Made by a program: the position numbers and the translations under genes. DNA of 45,003 nt from a virus. A model generated the notes under the pieces. The model was not told the origin of the DNA. It searched no databases and saw only the letters and a program-made list of their open reading frames with translations. Of the stretch, positions 16,012-23,547 are shown in pieces. The stretch is from positions 1 to 45,003 of IMG/VR virus record IMGVR_UViG_3300027759_000146; one strand, 5' to 3'. Position 1 is the first letter of the stretch; each line of letters starts with the position of its first letter.

Positions 16012-16752
16012 TCATTCTGTTTTGTTTAGGGGGGTGTTTTCTGTAGATTTCCACTGGGCGTCAGGAATCTGTAAGTTAGGGGGAGGGGGGTCAGATTCTA
16101 GAAGTGATTCAGTGTGTGGAATAGTATGTAAGGGTTGAGTGGGACTCCAAACGGGATTCGGGGCGGTGGGGGTCGCTTCCTCGGTTGCCATCAAATCGTC
16201 TTGGGATAGGGTCAACTCTTTGATCAGCGCGTTAGCATCGCGCGCCGTTGCGTCCGTTGCTGTGCTGGTCATCAGGGTTCGAAGCTTTGCCAATAGCTCG
16301 GTCTTAGCGTCACCACTTGATTTAATCGTGTGCACTTCGCGCCGCTCTGTGAAAGCCGCAACCTCTGTAACAGTGCCCAGCACCTTAGCCGCTTGCACCT
16401 TGGTGGCATGCTTTGCATCCGGGTCGATGACCACTTGAACCAGAGAATGGATCACAAGGTCCCTCAATTGCTGGGGCGTGTGATATTCCGCCGCCTGATT
16501 AGCCAACCTGAAGGCTTCGATGGTCGCCTTTATTCCATCATGTTTTTTAAGTGCATATGCATGATTACCCGCGGTCTTGGGTTTCCCCTTGGACTTATAA
16601 GCCTCCCGGTAAGCGCTGGCACCAGTAGCACCATCCGCCACTAAACGAGCAAACTGTTTTTGCTTATGGGTAAGCTCTCCCGGAACGCTTAGTATCCTAT
16701 CCATTGGGATAGTATCCAATGCTTCGCGCACTTGCTTTCGATTCATAGCCAT
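16012..16752 (-). CDS. terS: Terminase small subunit
   Basis: A 246-residue protein. The N-terminal part carries 'LTHKQKQFARLVADGATGASAYREAY', a helix-turn-helix arrangement typical of terminase small subunits (split here: 'LTHKQKQFARLVADG', about residues 27-41, then 'ASAYREAYKSKG'). A central helical oligomerisation region and a long unstructured Pro/Thr-rich C-terminus follow. TerS recognises the packaging site and recruits TerL. It is the first gene of the late operon, 35 nt downstream of a clear promoter. Confidence 0.8.
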   Translation of the reverse strand: MAMNRKQVREALDTIPMDRILSVPGELTHKQKQFARLVADGATGASAYREAYKSKGKPKTAGNHAYALKKHDGIKATIEAFRLANQAAEYHTPQQLRDLVIHSLVQVVIDPDAKHATKVQAAKVLGTVTEVAAFTERREVHTIKSSGDAKTELLAKLRTLMTSTATDATARDANALIKELTLSQDDLMATEEATPTAPNPVWSPTQPLHTIPHTESLLESDPPPPNLQIPDAQWKSTENTPLNKTE

Positions 16753-16786
16753 AACTGCCCCGCTTCGCTATTGTTTACCCGCGCCC

Positions 16787-16815
16787 ATTATAGGAACAAA
16801 CCGGGAAACTGTCAC
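16787..16815 (-). promoter_or_regulatory. Late promoter for packaging/capsid operon
   Basis: On the minus strand, GTGACA (16815-16810), a 17-nt spacer, then TATAAT (16792-16787). It is a near-perfect sigma70 promoter 35 nt upstream of the terS start. Five of the six -35 bases lie inside the operator 16811-16824, so a protein bound there should block RNA polymerase. Confidence 0.85.
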
Positions 16816-16824
16816 CTATGCGAC
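16811..16824 (+). promoter_or_regulatory. Operator copy 1, GTCACCTATGCGAC
   Basis: A near-palindromic 14-mer with half-sites GTCAC/GCGAC. It overlaps the -35 box of the late promoter. A second copy starts exactly 30 bp away, about three helical turns, which would favour cooperative binding on the same face. Confidence 0.75.
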
Positions 16825-16840
16825 ACGGCAGCGGTTTTGT

Positions 16841-16854
16841 GTCACCTAGGCGAC
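16841..16854 (+). promoter_or_regulatory. Operator copy 2, GTCACCTAGGCGAC
   Basis: The most symmetrical copy of the motif (GTCRCCTAGGYGAC is a perfect palindrome). It lies in the divergent gap between terS and 16942-17160 and may also regulate the plus-strand operon, whose promoter I could not identify with confidence. Confidence 0.75.
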
Positions 16855-16941
16855 AGGCCTGGCAGGGTTTACATGAGAGTATCCAGCCCATGGGACGCAC
16901 CCATAGACTGACCCAGTAAAGGGTAAACAACAGAGGAAACC

Positions 16942-17160
16942 ATGAACAAATCGACTCTAAACAAAGCACAACGCAGGGATATAGACACCCTACACAGAAC
17001 GATTCACTTCGGTGCTAATCATGCCGCCCGAGTGTTATCAGTACTGCACCGCTCCGCGCCAAAGAAAAGCCAGCAAGCCGAAATATTGGCCCTTGCTATC
17101 AGCTTAGGGGTTAACACAAATCCAGAATTCATCATCTCCGACACTTTTGCAACCATTTGA
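16942..17160 (+). CDS. Hypothetical protein, first gene of plus-strand operon
   Basis: A 72-residue mostly helical protein starting MNKSTLNKAQRRDIDTLHRT. It has a good ribosome site (AGAGGA). It is the gene nearest the double operator, so it is one candidate for an autoregulated DNA-binding protein, but I see no clear helix-turn-helix in it. No family recognised. Confidence 0.55.
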   Translation: MNKSTLNKAQRRDIDTLHRTIHFGANHAARVLSVLHRSAPKKSQQAEILALAISLGVNTNPEFIISDTFATI

Positions 17161-17172
17161 AATGGCCACACC

Positions 17173-17439
17173 ATGAAAACCCAACGAATGAAATTTCACA
17201 CCGACCCCGGCCATGGCTGGCTTGAAGTCAGCCGCGCCGACCTTGACGCCTTGGGCATCACTTCAAAGATCACACCCTACAGCTTTCAAAAGGCCGACCG
17301 GGTCTACCTTGAAGAAGACATAGACGCCGGGTTATACATGGAAACGGCCCGAGCCGCCGGGTATCGCCTGACCCTTGATTCAAACCACCACAGCAACGAC
17401 TATTCCCCGATTCGCGACTTTCCCCGCTTTGCACCATGA
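17173..17439 (+). CDS. Hypothetical phage/plasmid-type protein
   Basis: An 88-residue protein starting MKTQRMKFHTDPGHGWLEVS, followed by 'LDALGITSKITPYSF' and 'RVYLEEDIDAGLY'. The mix of 'DPGHGWL' and 'YLEED' elements resembles small proteins seen on plasmids and phages next to other unknowns. The function is not known. Its stop overlaps the next start (ATGA). Confidence 0.6.
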   Translation: MKTQRMKFHTDPGHGWLEVSRADLDALGITSKITPYSFQKADRVYLEEDIDAGLYMETARAAGYRLTLDSNHHSNDYSPIRDFPRFAP

Positions 17440-17759
17440 AAGACCAAACCATGAACCAATTATTCTCACCCGATGAACTTGCCGACATTGTCGATACGCT
17501 CGCAGACATCCGCGCCAAAATTGCCGACCTTAAAACAAGCGAAGACACCTATAAAGCCGCACTAATCGCCGCTGAAGTCCAAGCCGTAGACGGAACCCTA
17601 CACCGCGCCACAGTAAGCGAAACCTACAGAACCGCCACCGACTGGCAAGCAATCGCCCGAAAGCTTGAACCATCCGCCCAGCTTATCCGCGCCCACACCA
17701 CCACCGCCACAGAGCCCACCTACACAGTCCGGGTAACCGCACGGAAAGCCACAGCATGA
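17436..17759 (+). CDS. Hypothetical helical protein
   Basis: 107 residues from the ATGA-overlapping start; an internal ATG at 17451 (MNQLFSP) is an alternative. The N-terminal helix ('ELADIVDTLADIRAKIADLK') gives way to a beta C-terminus ('PTYTVRVTARK'). It is GC-rich like its neighbours. No family recognised. Confidence 0.6.
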   Translation: MKDQTMNQLFSPDELADIVDTLADIRAKIADLKTSEDTYKAALIAAEVQAVDGTLHRATVSETYRTATDWQAIARKLEPSAQLIRAHTTTATEPTYTVRVTARKATA

Positions 17760-17962
17760 AACCGCAAATTATGGTTATCGTCCGCAAGGTTTACGGAAAC
17801 CCTGTCATTTATCCCGCTTGCGATCAATCGCGCACTTTCGCCCAGCTTGCCGGGACAAAAACGCTCACCCTTCAAAGCTTGAAAAAAATCAAAGCCTTAG
17901 GTTATGAAATCAGCGAAAAACTCGACCCCTCACCCCTTGACGCATTGAAGGCCACACCATGA
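17756..17962 (+). CDS. Hypothetical small protein
   Basis: A 68-residue protein that starts MKPQIMVIVRKVYGNPVIYP, followed by 'TFAQLAGTKTLT' and 'LKKIKALGYEI', giving a short alpha/beta fold. It is joined to both neighbours by 4-nt ATGA overlaps. Small proteins of this look (VYG...YP.C...F..L.GT..L) recur in phage and plasmid gene clusters. Function unknown. Confidence 0.6.
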   Translation: MKPQIMVIVRKVYGNPVIYPACDQSRTFAQLAGTKTLTLQSLKKIKALGYEISEKLDPSPLDALKATP

Positions 17963-18711
17963 AAAACAAACCATTGGGATTTATTGCCTACGAAGGCCCG
18001 AGCCGCATCGATGGCGCGCCCATCGTTGTCATTGTCACCGCCTTGAAATCTAGCGACAACGACAAAACCGGGAATTTAGCGCAAAGCTTTATTCTCTGCG
18101 CTGATGTTGACCCGGTAACCGCCGCCAATACTGGCAACGATGCCACGATATGCGGACAATGCCGGCACCGGCCCGCCCTTGCCAAGGAATCGGGCGCGCC
18201 GGTTTGCTATGTGAACAAAGGACACGCGCCCCTGCAAGTATTCAAAGCATACAAACGCGGACGCTATACCAAAGCCACGCCCCGGACAATCGCCCGCGCC
18301 CTTACCGGGTTAAAGCTTCGAATCGGCACTTATGGCGACCCCGCCGCCGCCCCGGTGGGGCTTTGGGAAGCACTCACCCAGCACACCGATGACCACACAG
18401 GTTATACCCACCAATGGAAAGAAAAGGGTTTCGACCATGCACGATGGTCCCGCCTTGCTATGGCATCTGCCGACAGCTTAGACGATGCCGCCCTTGCCAA
18501 TTTGCACGGAATGCGCGCTTTCCGGGTTTCTATCGGCCCGGACAGGCAAACCGCTGAAACCATTTGCCCAGCCAGCACCGAGGCAGGAAAGCGCACCCAA
18601 TGCGCGGACTGTATGTTATGCGCCGGGACAAGCAAAACCGCCCGAGACATAGTTATCCAAGACCACGGCCCCGGATATCAACGCCGGGTAATCGCAATTG
18701 CAACCGCTTAA
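17959..18711 (+). CDS. Conserved Cys-containing phage protein of unknown function
   Basis: A 250-residue protein. Typical elements are 'NTGNDATICGQCRHRPAL' (about residues 54-71), 'VCYVNKGHAPLQVFKAYKRG' and, near the end, 'TQCADCMLCAGT'. The Cys pairs may bind metal. I associate this pattern with a broad phage/plasmid family of unknown function (DUF7227-like, from memory). The ATGA overlap with the upstream gene shows coupled translation. The codons are GC-rich. Confidence 0.65.
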   Translation: MKNKPLGFIAYEGPSRIDGAPIVVIVTALKSSDNDKTGNLAQSFILCADVDPVTAANTGNDATICGQCRHRPALAKESGAPVCYVNKGHAPLQVFKAYKRGRYTKATPRTIARALTGLKLRIGTYGDPAAAPVGLWEALTQHTDDHTGYTHQWKEKGFDHARWSRLAMASADSLDDAALANLHGMRAFRVSIGPDRQTAETICPASTEAGKRTQCADCMLCAGTSKTARDIVIQDHGPGYQRRVIAIATA

Positions 18712-18721
18712 AGGTAAAACC

Positions 18722-18970
18722 ATGCTAAAGATGATGACCGCCCGCTATCCGGGCAAATGTAGCCGCACAGGGGCCCCGATCTATCCGGGCGACTCAATAG
18801 CTTATGACACCGGCACCCGCCGCGCTTGGTTACCCGAGCATGACGATATAAGCCCACCGCCCCCGCGAAATTATGTTAGCCACGTTTTTAATTTCAGCGG
18901 GCAGGAATACTACAGAAACAAAGCCGGACGATGCGAAGACGCGCCCTGTTGCGGTTGCTGCACCATTTAA
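18722..18970 (+). CDS. Small Cys-rich protein
   Basis: 82 residues from ATG at 18722, preferred over an upstream in-frame start inside the previous gene. 'YPGKCSRTGAPIYPGD' at the N-terminus and 'CEDAPCCGCCTI' at the C-terminus suggest a small metal-binding fold. A terminator follows after 22 nt. Confidence 0.6.
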   Translation: MLKMMTARYPGKCSRTGAPIYPGDSIAYDTGTRRAWLPEHDDISPPPPRNYVSHVFNFSGQEYYRNKAGRCEDAPCCGCCTI

Positions 18971-18992
18971 ACCGACTCAATTTAAACCCCCA

Positions 18993-19016
18993 GGCGCGCC
19001 CCCCGCGCCCTTTTTT
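18993..19016 (+). terminator. Rho-independent terminator on plus strand
   Basis: GGCGCG (18993-18998), loop CCCCC, CGCGCC (19004-19009), then C and six T. It divides the plus-strand operon into 16942-18970 and the following genes. The end of the T-tract adjoins AAGGA, the ribosome site of 19031-19285. Confidence 0.7.
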
Positions 19017-19030
19017 AAGGACATAAAACC

Positions 19031-19285
19031 ATGCACAACACCAAAGAAAAAAACGAGGCTTTCCGCCAAGCATTTGACGCAACTAATGCGAGATGGAAAG
19101 CTTCAACAATGAACGAAGACCAAACCCCAAACCATGCCAGCACCCCCGCCCAGATTGTCGAATACTACGATAGCCACCTAAATTTAACGCTCCGCGAATT
19201 GTCGGGCATGACCGGGCGCACGATACCCGCGCTTAAAAAGATAATTCTCGCGGACGAAAAACAAAACAGCAGGGGCCAACAATGA
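19031..19285 (+). CDS. Putative helix-turn-helix protein
   Basis: An 84-residue protein. Residues about 39-75 ('TPAQIVEYYDSHLNLTLREL', then 'SGMTGRTIPALKKIIL') read as a helix-turn-helix: a helix, a 'LTLRELSGMTG' turn and a recognition helix. An AAGGA ribosome site precedes it. It is a candidate regulator for the operators in this window. The next gene starts within its stop (ATGA). Confidence 0.5.
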   Translation: MHNTKEKNEAFRQAFDATNARWKASTMNEDQTPNHASTPAQIVEYYDSHLNLTLRELSGMTGRTIPALKKIILADEKQNSRGQQ

Positions 19286-19455
19286 ACCACCCTGAAAACG
19301 ACTATATCCACGCCGGGTTTCGATTTGAACGCGGGCAAATACCAGCCGCCACCCTCCGGCACATGATCGAATCGGAACGAATAGACGAACGCGCTGAGGC
19401 CCGCCGCTTGATTGAAACCGGGCGCGCTGAGGCCCGCGCCGTGTCGCCTAAGTGA
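19282..19455 (+). CDS. Small Arg/Glu-rich protein (57 aa)
   Basis: A 57-residue helical charged protein, MNHPENDYIHAGFRFERG... with repeated 'ERAEARRLIE / GRAEARAV'. Translation is coupled to the upstream gene by an ATGA overlap. The operator copy at 19443-19456 is written within its last codons. Function unknown. Confidence 0.55.
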   Translation: MNHPENDYIHAGFRFERGQIPAATLRHMIESERIDERAEARRLIETGRAEARAVSPK

Positions 19456-19456
19456 C
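19443..19456 (-). promoter_or_regulatory. Operator copy 3, GTCACTTAGGCGAC on minus strand
   Basis: One mismatch to the consensus GTCACCTANGCGAC. It lies at the end of 19282-19455, 59 nt before the start at 19515, just upstream of the GC-rich hairpin 19461-19478. It may regulate the 19515-22132 genes. Confidence 0.6.
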
Positions 19457-19460
19457 TGAC

Positions 19461-19478
19461 AACCCGGCCCGCCGGGTT
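19461..19478. repeat. Perfect GC-rich hairpin AACCCGGC-cc-GCCGGGTT
   Basis: An 8-bp stem with a 2-nt loop between operator copy 3 and gene 19515-19679. Only TTTA follows, so termination is doubtful. It could be a weak terminator or a structural part of a promoter region. Confidence 0.5.
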
Positions 19479-19514
19479 TACAAACGAATTTCCAACAAAA
19501 CCGAAAGGAAAACC

Positions 19515-19679
19515 ATGCAACTTTACGCCGTGACAATCCGCGCGATTGTCGAAAAAACTATAACGCTGGCCGCTTCCGATGTAATGGAGGCGGCCAACAT
19601 CGCGCACGAAGCATTCACACTCGAACCCGAGAATTCAGAAAGATACGAGCAAGACACGCTAATGGTGGAGGCCATATGA
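19515..19679 (+). CDS. Small hypothetical protein (54 aa)
   Basis: 54 residues from ATG 19515, chosen because GAAAGGA lies just upstream. 'MQLYAVTIRAIVEKTITLAA' is followed by a helix and an acidic C-terminus. It resembles the short ferredoxin-like phage proteins that repeat in this cluster (compare 20555-20767, 'YKVLIGRRTYEDAYVEMEA'). It ends in an ATGA overlap with the next gene. Confidence 0.6.
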   Translation: MQLYAVTIRAIVEKTITLAASDVMEAANIAHEAFTLEPENSERYEQDTLMVEAI

Positions 19680-20179
19680 AAATTGAAATTAAAAACCTAA
19701 AACATTCAGAGTTTGCAAGCCATGAAACAAACTGTTTCGAGGCATCAGTTTATGTGGACGGCAAACGCATAGGGGTGGTGTCCAATGATGGGCAGGGTGG
19801 CTGTAATAGCTATTCGCACCCACACAAAATATGGGCACCCATTGAAGACTATGCAAAGACTTTGCCGCCAATCAAGTACACCCTGATCAAAGATGGCGTA
19901 TCGACTGAGGTGGATTTGCCCATTGATATGGATTCTGTGATCGGTGATTTAGTGACCGATGCTCTGTATGCCCGCGACTTAAAACGCCAAATGTCCAGCC
20001 GCATCATGTTCATTGGTGAAGATGGGGCAATGATGGAAACCACAAAGATGGACAAGGCCACGATGACTAATTGGTTATCTAAGCCCGAACTGATGGACAA
20101 ACTGAAGGCAACCAAGGTGCTTAACCTGATGCCAATGGCCGATGCAATCAAACTTTATCGTCAACAAGGAGCAAACTAA
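19676..20179 (+). CDS. Conserved phage hypothetical protein
   Basis: A 167-residue alpha/beta protein. The N-terminus 'MKIEIKNLKHSEFASHETNC' is followed by 'VDGKRIGVVSNDGQGGCNSY', an acidic segment and a helical C-terminus ('MADAIKLYRQQGAN'). It has no membrane segment. The base composition is less GC-rich than the genes before 19.4 kb. Function unknown. Confidence 0.65.
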   Translation: MKIEIKNLKHSEFASHETNCFEASVYVDGKRIGVVSNDGQGGCNSYSHPHKIWAPIEDYAKTLPPIKYTLIKDGVSTEVDLPIDMDSVIGDLVTDALYARDLKRQMSSRIMFIGEDGAMMETTKMDKATMTNWLSKPELMDKLKATKVLNLMPMADAIKLYRQQGAN

Positions 20180-20180
20180 C

Positions 20181-20558
20181 ATGGGATTCTTTTCTAAAAC
20201 CTGCGCCAAAACTCACCTGCCCATCATTACCGATATGAAGGGCATCCCACGCCTGTCCGAGGTCGTGGCATTGTTGCCAGATGGCCGAAAATTTGAGGGG
20301 TCATACGATGGGTATGGCCGTGTCGGCGGCGAGTCGCTTGTGGAAAACCCAGAAGGTGGGTACTTGTGGGACAAGGTAAAGCTTGTACTGAAAGACTGGT
20401 ATGAGGGGGAAGACTACAAGCAATTGGGCAAATCAGGGGATGAATTAGCGCAGGGCTATTTCATGGACAAAGCATTCCTGCACTACTGTTTGTTGCACGG
20501 CCCATTCAAAAACCGCTCAGAGTACACGCGGGCATTCAAAAAATACGCTAACTGGTGA
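20181..20558 (+). CDS. Hypothetical phage protein
   Basis: 125 residues from ATG 20181 behind AAGGAG. The opening 'FFSKTCAKTHLPII' has a CxxT/H look, followed by 'EVVALLPDGRKFEGSYDGYG' and a helical C-terminus. The first part resembles short 'K-T-x-L-P' proteins common near phage accessory genes. Role unknown. Confidence 0.6.
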   Translation: MGFFSKTCAKTHLPIITDMKGIPRLSEVVALLPDGRKFEGSYDGYGRVGGESLVENPEGGYLWDKVKLVLKDWYEGEDYKQLGKSGDELAQGYFMDKAFLHYCLLHGPFKNRSEYTRAFKKYANW

Positions 20559-20767
20559 ACAACATGAACACATACAAAGTACTGATTGGACGGCGCACCT
20601 ACGAGGACGCATATGTAGAGATGGAGGCTGAATCTATGGACGAGGCCACACAAAAAGCCAAAGAGCAAGCGGTTGATTTAGAGCCGCATGAATGGAATAT
20701 CTACGATTGCGAGTATGAAATCCATGCCGCAAATTTGTTGCCAGCAGAGGAGGAAAGCCATGATTGA
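20555..20767 (+). CDS. Small ferredoxin-like hypothetical protein
   Basis: 70 residues if the GTG at 20555, overlapping the upstream stop, is used; ATG at 20564 is the alternative. 'YKVLIGRRTYEDAYVEMEAE' is followed by 'MDEATQKAKEQA', giving a strand-helix pattern shared with 19515-19679. It is an acidic protein of unknown function. Confidence 0.55.
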   Translation: MNNMNTYKVLIGRRTYEDAYVEMEAESMDEATQKAKEQAVDLEPHEWNIYDCEYEIHAANLLPAEEESHD

Positions 20768-20972
20768 TACCCATTGGATGGAGGGGTCAAAGCCTATAGA
20801 GGTCAACCCCAATGATGTAACAAGTGCCCTGTGCGATATCAGAGATGTAAGGGCGGCACTCCCAGAAAGGATTTTGCACAGCCGCATCGATGATGAATCT
20901 GATTACACAGTCAACGATGCAATCAAAACAATCACCGATTTTTTGGAAGACTTAGAAAGGCAATGGCTATGA
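20760..20972 (+). CDS. Small acidic hypothetical protein
   Basis: 70 residues from ATG 20760, placed by the AGGAGGAAA ribosome site; it overlaps the previous gene by 8 nt. It is acidic and helical ('MIDTHWMEGSKPIEVNPNDV', then 'TITDFLEDLERQWL'). No family recognised. Confidence 0.55.
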   Translation: MIDTHWMEGSKPIEVNPNDVTSALCDIRDVRAALPERILHSRIDDESDYTVNDAIKTITDFLEDLERQWL

Positions 20973-21190
20973 TCAAAGCATCCCTTGAAACCACAAATTT
21001 CTCATTCACCGCATATGGGGAGTCTGAATCCCATGCGGTAAACGCCCTCAAGCGAGGGCTAGACCAGCACACCACAGACTATGGCTGTGACAATGGTTGG
21101 TGGCACGGATACTCAAACGATATTGTTGTTGAACACATCGATCTCAACAAAGCCTATCGTGATCACGAACTGATAAAGGTGGCGGCATGA
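20963..21190 (+). CDS. Small hypothetical protein
   Basis: A 75-residue protein, MAMIKASLETTNFSFTAYGE..., with a beta strand, a helix ('SHAVNALKRGLDQH') and a Trp-rich turn ('CDNGWWHGYSND'). It overlaps both neighbours. The fold looks like the short phage proteins that have a 'SF.AYG' strand and a helix, of unknown function. Confidence 0.55.
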   Translation: MAMIKASLETTNFSFTAYGESESHAVNALKRGLDQHTTDYGCDNGWWHGYSNDIVVEHIDLNKAYRDHELIKVAA

Positions 21191-21786
21191 GAGTGCTTGT
21201 AGCTTGTGAGTACTCTGGCGCGGTCAGGGACGCATTCATACGCGCTGGACACTATGCGGCGTCATGCGATCTGTTGCCCTCTGAATCGCCCCTTGGCGAC
21301 CACTACCAATGTAGTGTGTTCAAAATACTAGACCATGGTTGGGACTTGATGGTGGCCCACCCACCCTGTACCTACCTATCCTCATCGGGTTTGCATTGGA
21401 ACAAACGCCGCCCGGAGCGAGCGCAAATGACCAAAGATTCATTGGACTTTGTGTTTCAGTTGATGGAGGCGAACATCCCACGGATAGCTATTGAGAACCC
21501 AATTGGGTGCATCAGTACGAAAATCCGCAAGCCTGACCAGATCATCAAGCCATACCAATTTGGCCACGATGCCAGCAAGAACACTTGCCTATGGCTGAAG
21601 GGCTTGCCTTTGTTGCGGCCCACCCAGTTTGTGGAGCCTCGCTTGGTCAACGGCAAATCCCGATGGGCAAACCAAACGGACAGCGGTCAAAACAAATTGA
21701 CCCCCAGCCCAGACAGGTGGAAGATTCGTAGTGAAACCTACACCGGCATAGCTAAAGCAATGGCAGAACAATGGGGTGCTGCATGA
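21187..21786 (+). CDS. DNA cytosine-C5 methyltransferase-like protein (HPPCTYL type)
   Basis: A 199-residue protein with a Rossmann start 'MRVLVACEYSGAVRDAF' (SAM-binding motif I region), 'AHPPCTYLSSSG' with the catalytic-type Pro-Cys (Cys61) and 'IENP' (residues 102-105, motif VI-like). It is short and has no obvious target-recognition domain, which is normal for this phage family. It may methylate phage DNA against restriction or be a diverged relative with another substrate. Its start and stop both overlap neighbouring genes by 4 nt. Confidence 0.7.
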   Translation: MRVLVACEYSGAVRDAFIRAGHYAASCDLLPSESPLGDHYQCSVFKILDHGWDLMVAHPPCTYLSSSGLHWNKRRPERAQMTKDSLDFVFQLMEANIPRIAIENPIGCISTKIRKPDQIIKPYQFGHDASKNTCLWLKGLPLLRPTQFVEPRLVNGKSRWANQTDSGQNKLTPSPDRWKIRSETYTGIAKAMAEQWGAA

Positions 21787-21935
21787 GGCGCGATTTCCCT
21801 GAGATTTGGCGCAGAAAGCAACGCTTATACCGGCAAAACCTGCCTCACAGAGTCCAGGCGGGCACGGAATTTTTGCTAATTGTGGTAATTTGCCTCATAC
21901 TGGCACCTTCTTTTGTGTTTGCATGGAACCTGTGA
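21783..21935 (+). CDS. Tiny single-span membrane protein (50 aa)
   Basis: It starts within the methyltransferase stop (ATGA) and encodes 50 residues: a basic N-terminus (MRRDFPEIWRRKQRLYRQN) and one membrane helix ('FLLIVVICLILAPSFVFAW'). It overlaps the next gene's start by 13 nt. The plan is like small phage inner-membrane modulators or holin-like peptides. No function can be assigned. Confidence 0.55.
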   Translation: MRRDFPEIWRRKQRLYRQNLPHRVQAGTEFLLIVVICLILAPSFVFAWNL

Positions 21936-22132
21936 AGCAATCAATGTTCGCCCTCTACCTCTATGAGGATGATGAAGGCAATGTAACTGTTCGGGCCGAT
22001 AGCTATGGCAATGGGCCAAATATTGCCGCGCTTGGCACCGAACTGTTACATCAACTCTGCTACGCTGAATCAATTAGTGGCGGCAAACTGCTGGTGATGA
22101 CTCCCATAGACCGCAGTGCGCGCATTCAATAG
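21923..22132 (+). CDS. Small hypothetical protein, end of plus operon
   Basis: 69 residues from ATG 21923 ('MEPVKQSMFALYLYEDDEGN'). Beta strands and an amphipathic helix are likely. Its last 63 nt overlap the end of the convergent Toprim gene. No terminator is visible at this convergent junction. Confidence 0.5.
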   Translation: MEPVKQSMFALYLYEDDEGNVTVRADSYGNGPNIAALGTELLHQLCYAESISGGKLLVMTPIDRSARIQ

Positions 22133-22939
22133 CTTTGCCACGCTCTGACCAAATCTAAACAAGCCCAATCTTTGATGGGTATCGTTGGCATCTTCTCCAA
22201 CCTGTTCGCTCATCCAGTACGGCCATCCTATTTCTTTGGCCGCATTCTCCCCAGTTTTGCTCTCATCGTTGTCCGCGATCACATACCCGGTATCTATAGT
22301 GGAGGCCACCTTTTTCATGTTGCCCGCGCTAAAACAAACATGGATGGTGTAGCGTAGCTTCAAGCTTTTCATTGCCAGCCGCAGGGATAGGGCTGTAGCG
22401 TACCCCTCGCACAAAATGTGTGGGCCTTTGTTGTCAAAGCAGAATTCTGCATTGGAAGTGCGTTGTCCATACAGAAACTTCTTCTTTCCATCCCTGTCAA
22501 TGATCTGGCACCCAACTAAATGGGAGCCAACACGCATGGGAATCACAAGAAACTGCTGGCCGTCATGCGCCCACACACAGCCTGTTTCATTCTCGAAACC
22601 CTTGGCCTTCAAGTAATCATGCTTGGCATTGATGCATTGGTTAAGAATATGAGCCGCTTTGTTAGCCGCTTCGCCTTGCATCTTGCGCCGCTCTTGCTCT
22701 GCGCGGTTGGCTAAGTCTTGGAAGTTGCGGCGTTGCCCTTCGGTGGAACCTTCGGCTTTCCAGATGGAAACCTCTGTGTCTGTGGCGTGGTTCTGAACAA
22801 AGGCGTGGTCACCCATAAACTTCACGGCCCCATTGCGTTTCTTTGGGTGGTCGGTGGTGGCGTACCTCTTCCACACGCCTAGTGGAGGGGTGTAATTGAT
22901 GATGATGCCGTGGGCAGCACAGAAATTTAGAAAGTCCAT
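22070..22939 (-). CDS. Toprim-domain primase-like protein
   Basis: A 289-residue protein. The C-terminal half has the Toprim metal site: Glu178 in 'ILCEGYATALSL' and the Asp pair in 'YVIADNDES' (Asp223, Asp225), with a further 'GEDAND'. The middle segment 'LVIPMRVGSHLVGCQIID' matches the linker seen before Toprim_3 in phage/plasmid primase-helicases. There is no zinc-finger Cys set at the N-terminus, and no helicase domain is fused; the SF2 helicase is a separate gene nearby. It probably primes replication. Confidence 0.8.
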   Translation of the reverse strand: MDFLNFCAAHGIIINYTPPLGVWKRYATTDHPKKRNGAVKFMGDHAFVQNHATDTEVSIWKAEGSTEGQRRNFQDLANRAEQERRKMQGEAANKAAHILNQCINAKHDYLKAKGFENETGCVWAHDGQQFLVIPMRVGSHLVGCQIIDRDGKKKFLYGQRTSNAEFCFDNKGPHILCEGYATALSLRLAMKSLKLRYTIHVCFSAGNMKKVASTIDTGYVIADNDESKTGENAAKEIGWPYWMSEQVGEDANDTHQRLGLFRFGQSVAKLLNARTAVYGSHHQQFAATN

Positions 22940-23547
22940 GAATCTTGTGGCTTGTTGATTGAGTTGAGAGCGCTATCCAAAATATGCTTTCCCACAAAAG
23001 GGTTGACGCAGTTGCGGAGAACCTGCCGCTTGTTTTTGATGTTGCTACTGGCAACAATTTCTGATCCGGCAAAGTCAGAGATCTTGTTCTTGTGTCGTAT
23101 GTCAGACTTCTCAAAGTCTTTGGGCGGCACAAAGAAGTTGGCCCAGAAATAGTGGCGTTGCATCTCAAATGTTGGCCGTATTAACGGATCGTAGTAAGGC
23201 TTGACATTCTCAATCACCCACTTGCCTTTGGCGTAGTGCTGCAGGAAAACAATCTGTGAGTACAAAGTCATGTCTGGCATGACGGGGGCAAAGCCTTTGC
23301 CAATCACGCCAACATTGTGCCTGTACTGACCATGGCTTGGGCATGGGGGACTCGCCCAGATCAAATCGTAATCGGCATAGTTCTTTTCAAGAAACATCAC
23401 CGCATCACCGCAAATCACAGTATCTTGGGGATAAAGTTTTTTGTAGACATCAGCAATCTGCGTATCGAATTCAACGGCTGTTACATCATGGCCGTCCCAA
23501 TGAACCCTGTTGCCACCAATGCCGGCATATAAGTTTAGGATTTTCAT
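22927..23547 (-). CDS. DNA cytosine-C5 methyltransferase, short form
   Basis: A 206-residue protein. Motif I is 'LNLYAGIGGNR' (residues 4-14), motif IV is 'WASPPCPSHG' with catalytic Cys69, motif VI is 'VIENV' (111-115), and a motif IX/X-like 'RQVLRNCVNPFVG' lies near the end. It has the key residues of Dcm-type enzymes but almost no target-recognition domain. It may protect phage DNA against restriction. It overlaps both neighbours by 4-13 nt in the replication operon. Confidence 0.82.
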   Translation of the reverse strand: MKILNLYAGIGGNRVHWDGHDVTAVEFDTQIADVYKKLYPQDTVICGDAVMFLEKNYADYDLIWASPPCPSHGQYRHNVGVIGKGFAPVMPDMTLYSQIVFLQHYAKGKWVIENVKPYYDPLIRPTFEMQRHYFWANFFVPPKDFEKSDIRHKNKISDFAGSEIVASSNIKNKRQVLRNCVNPFVGKHILDSALNSINKPQDSWTF

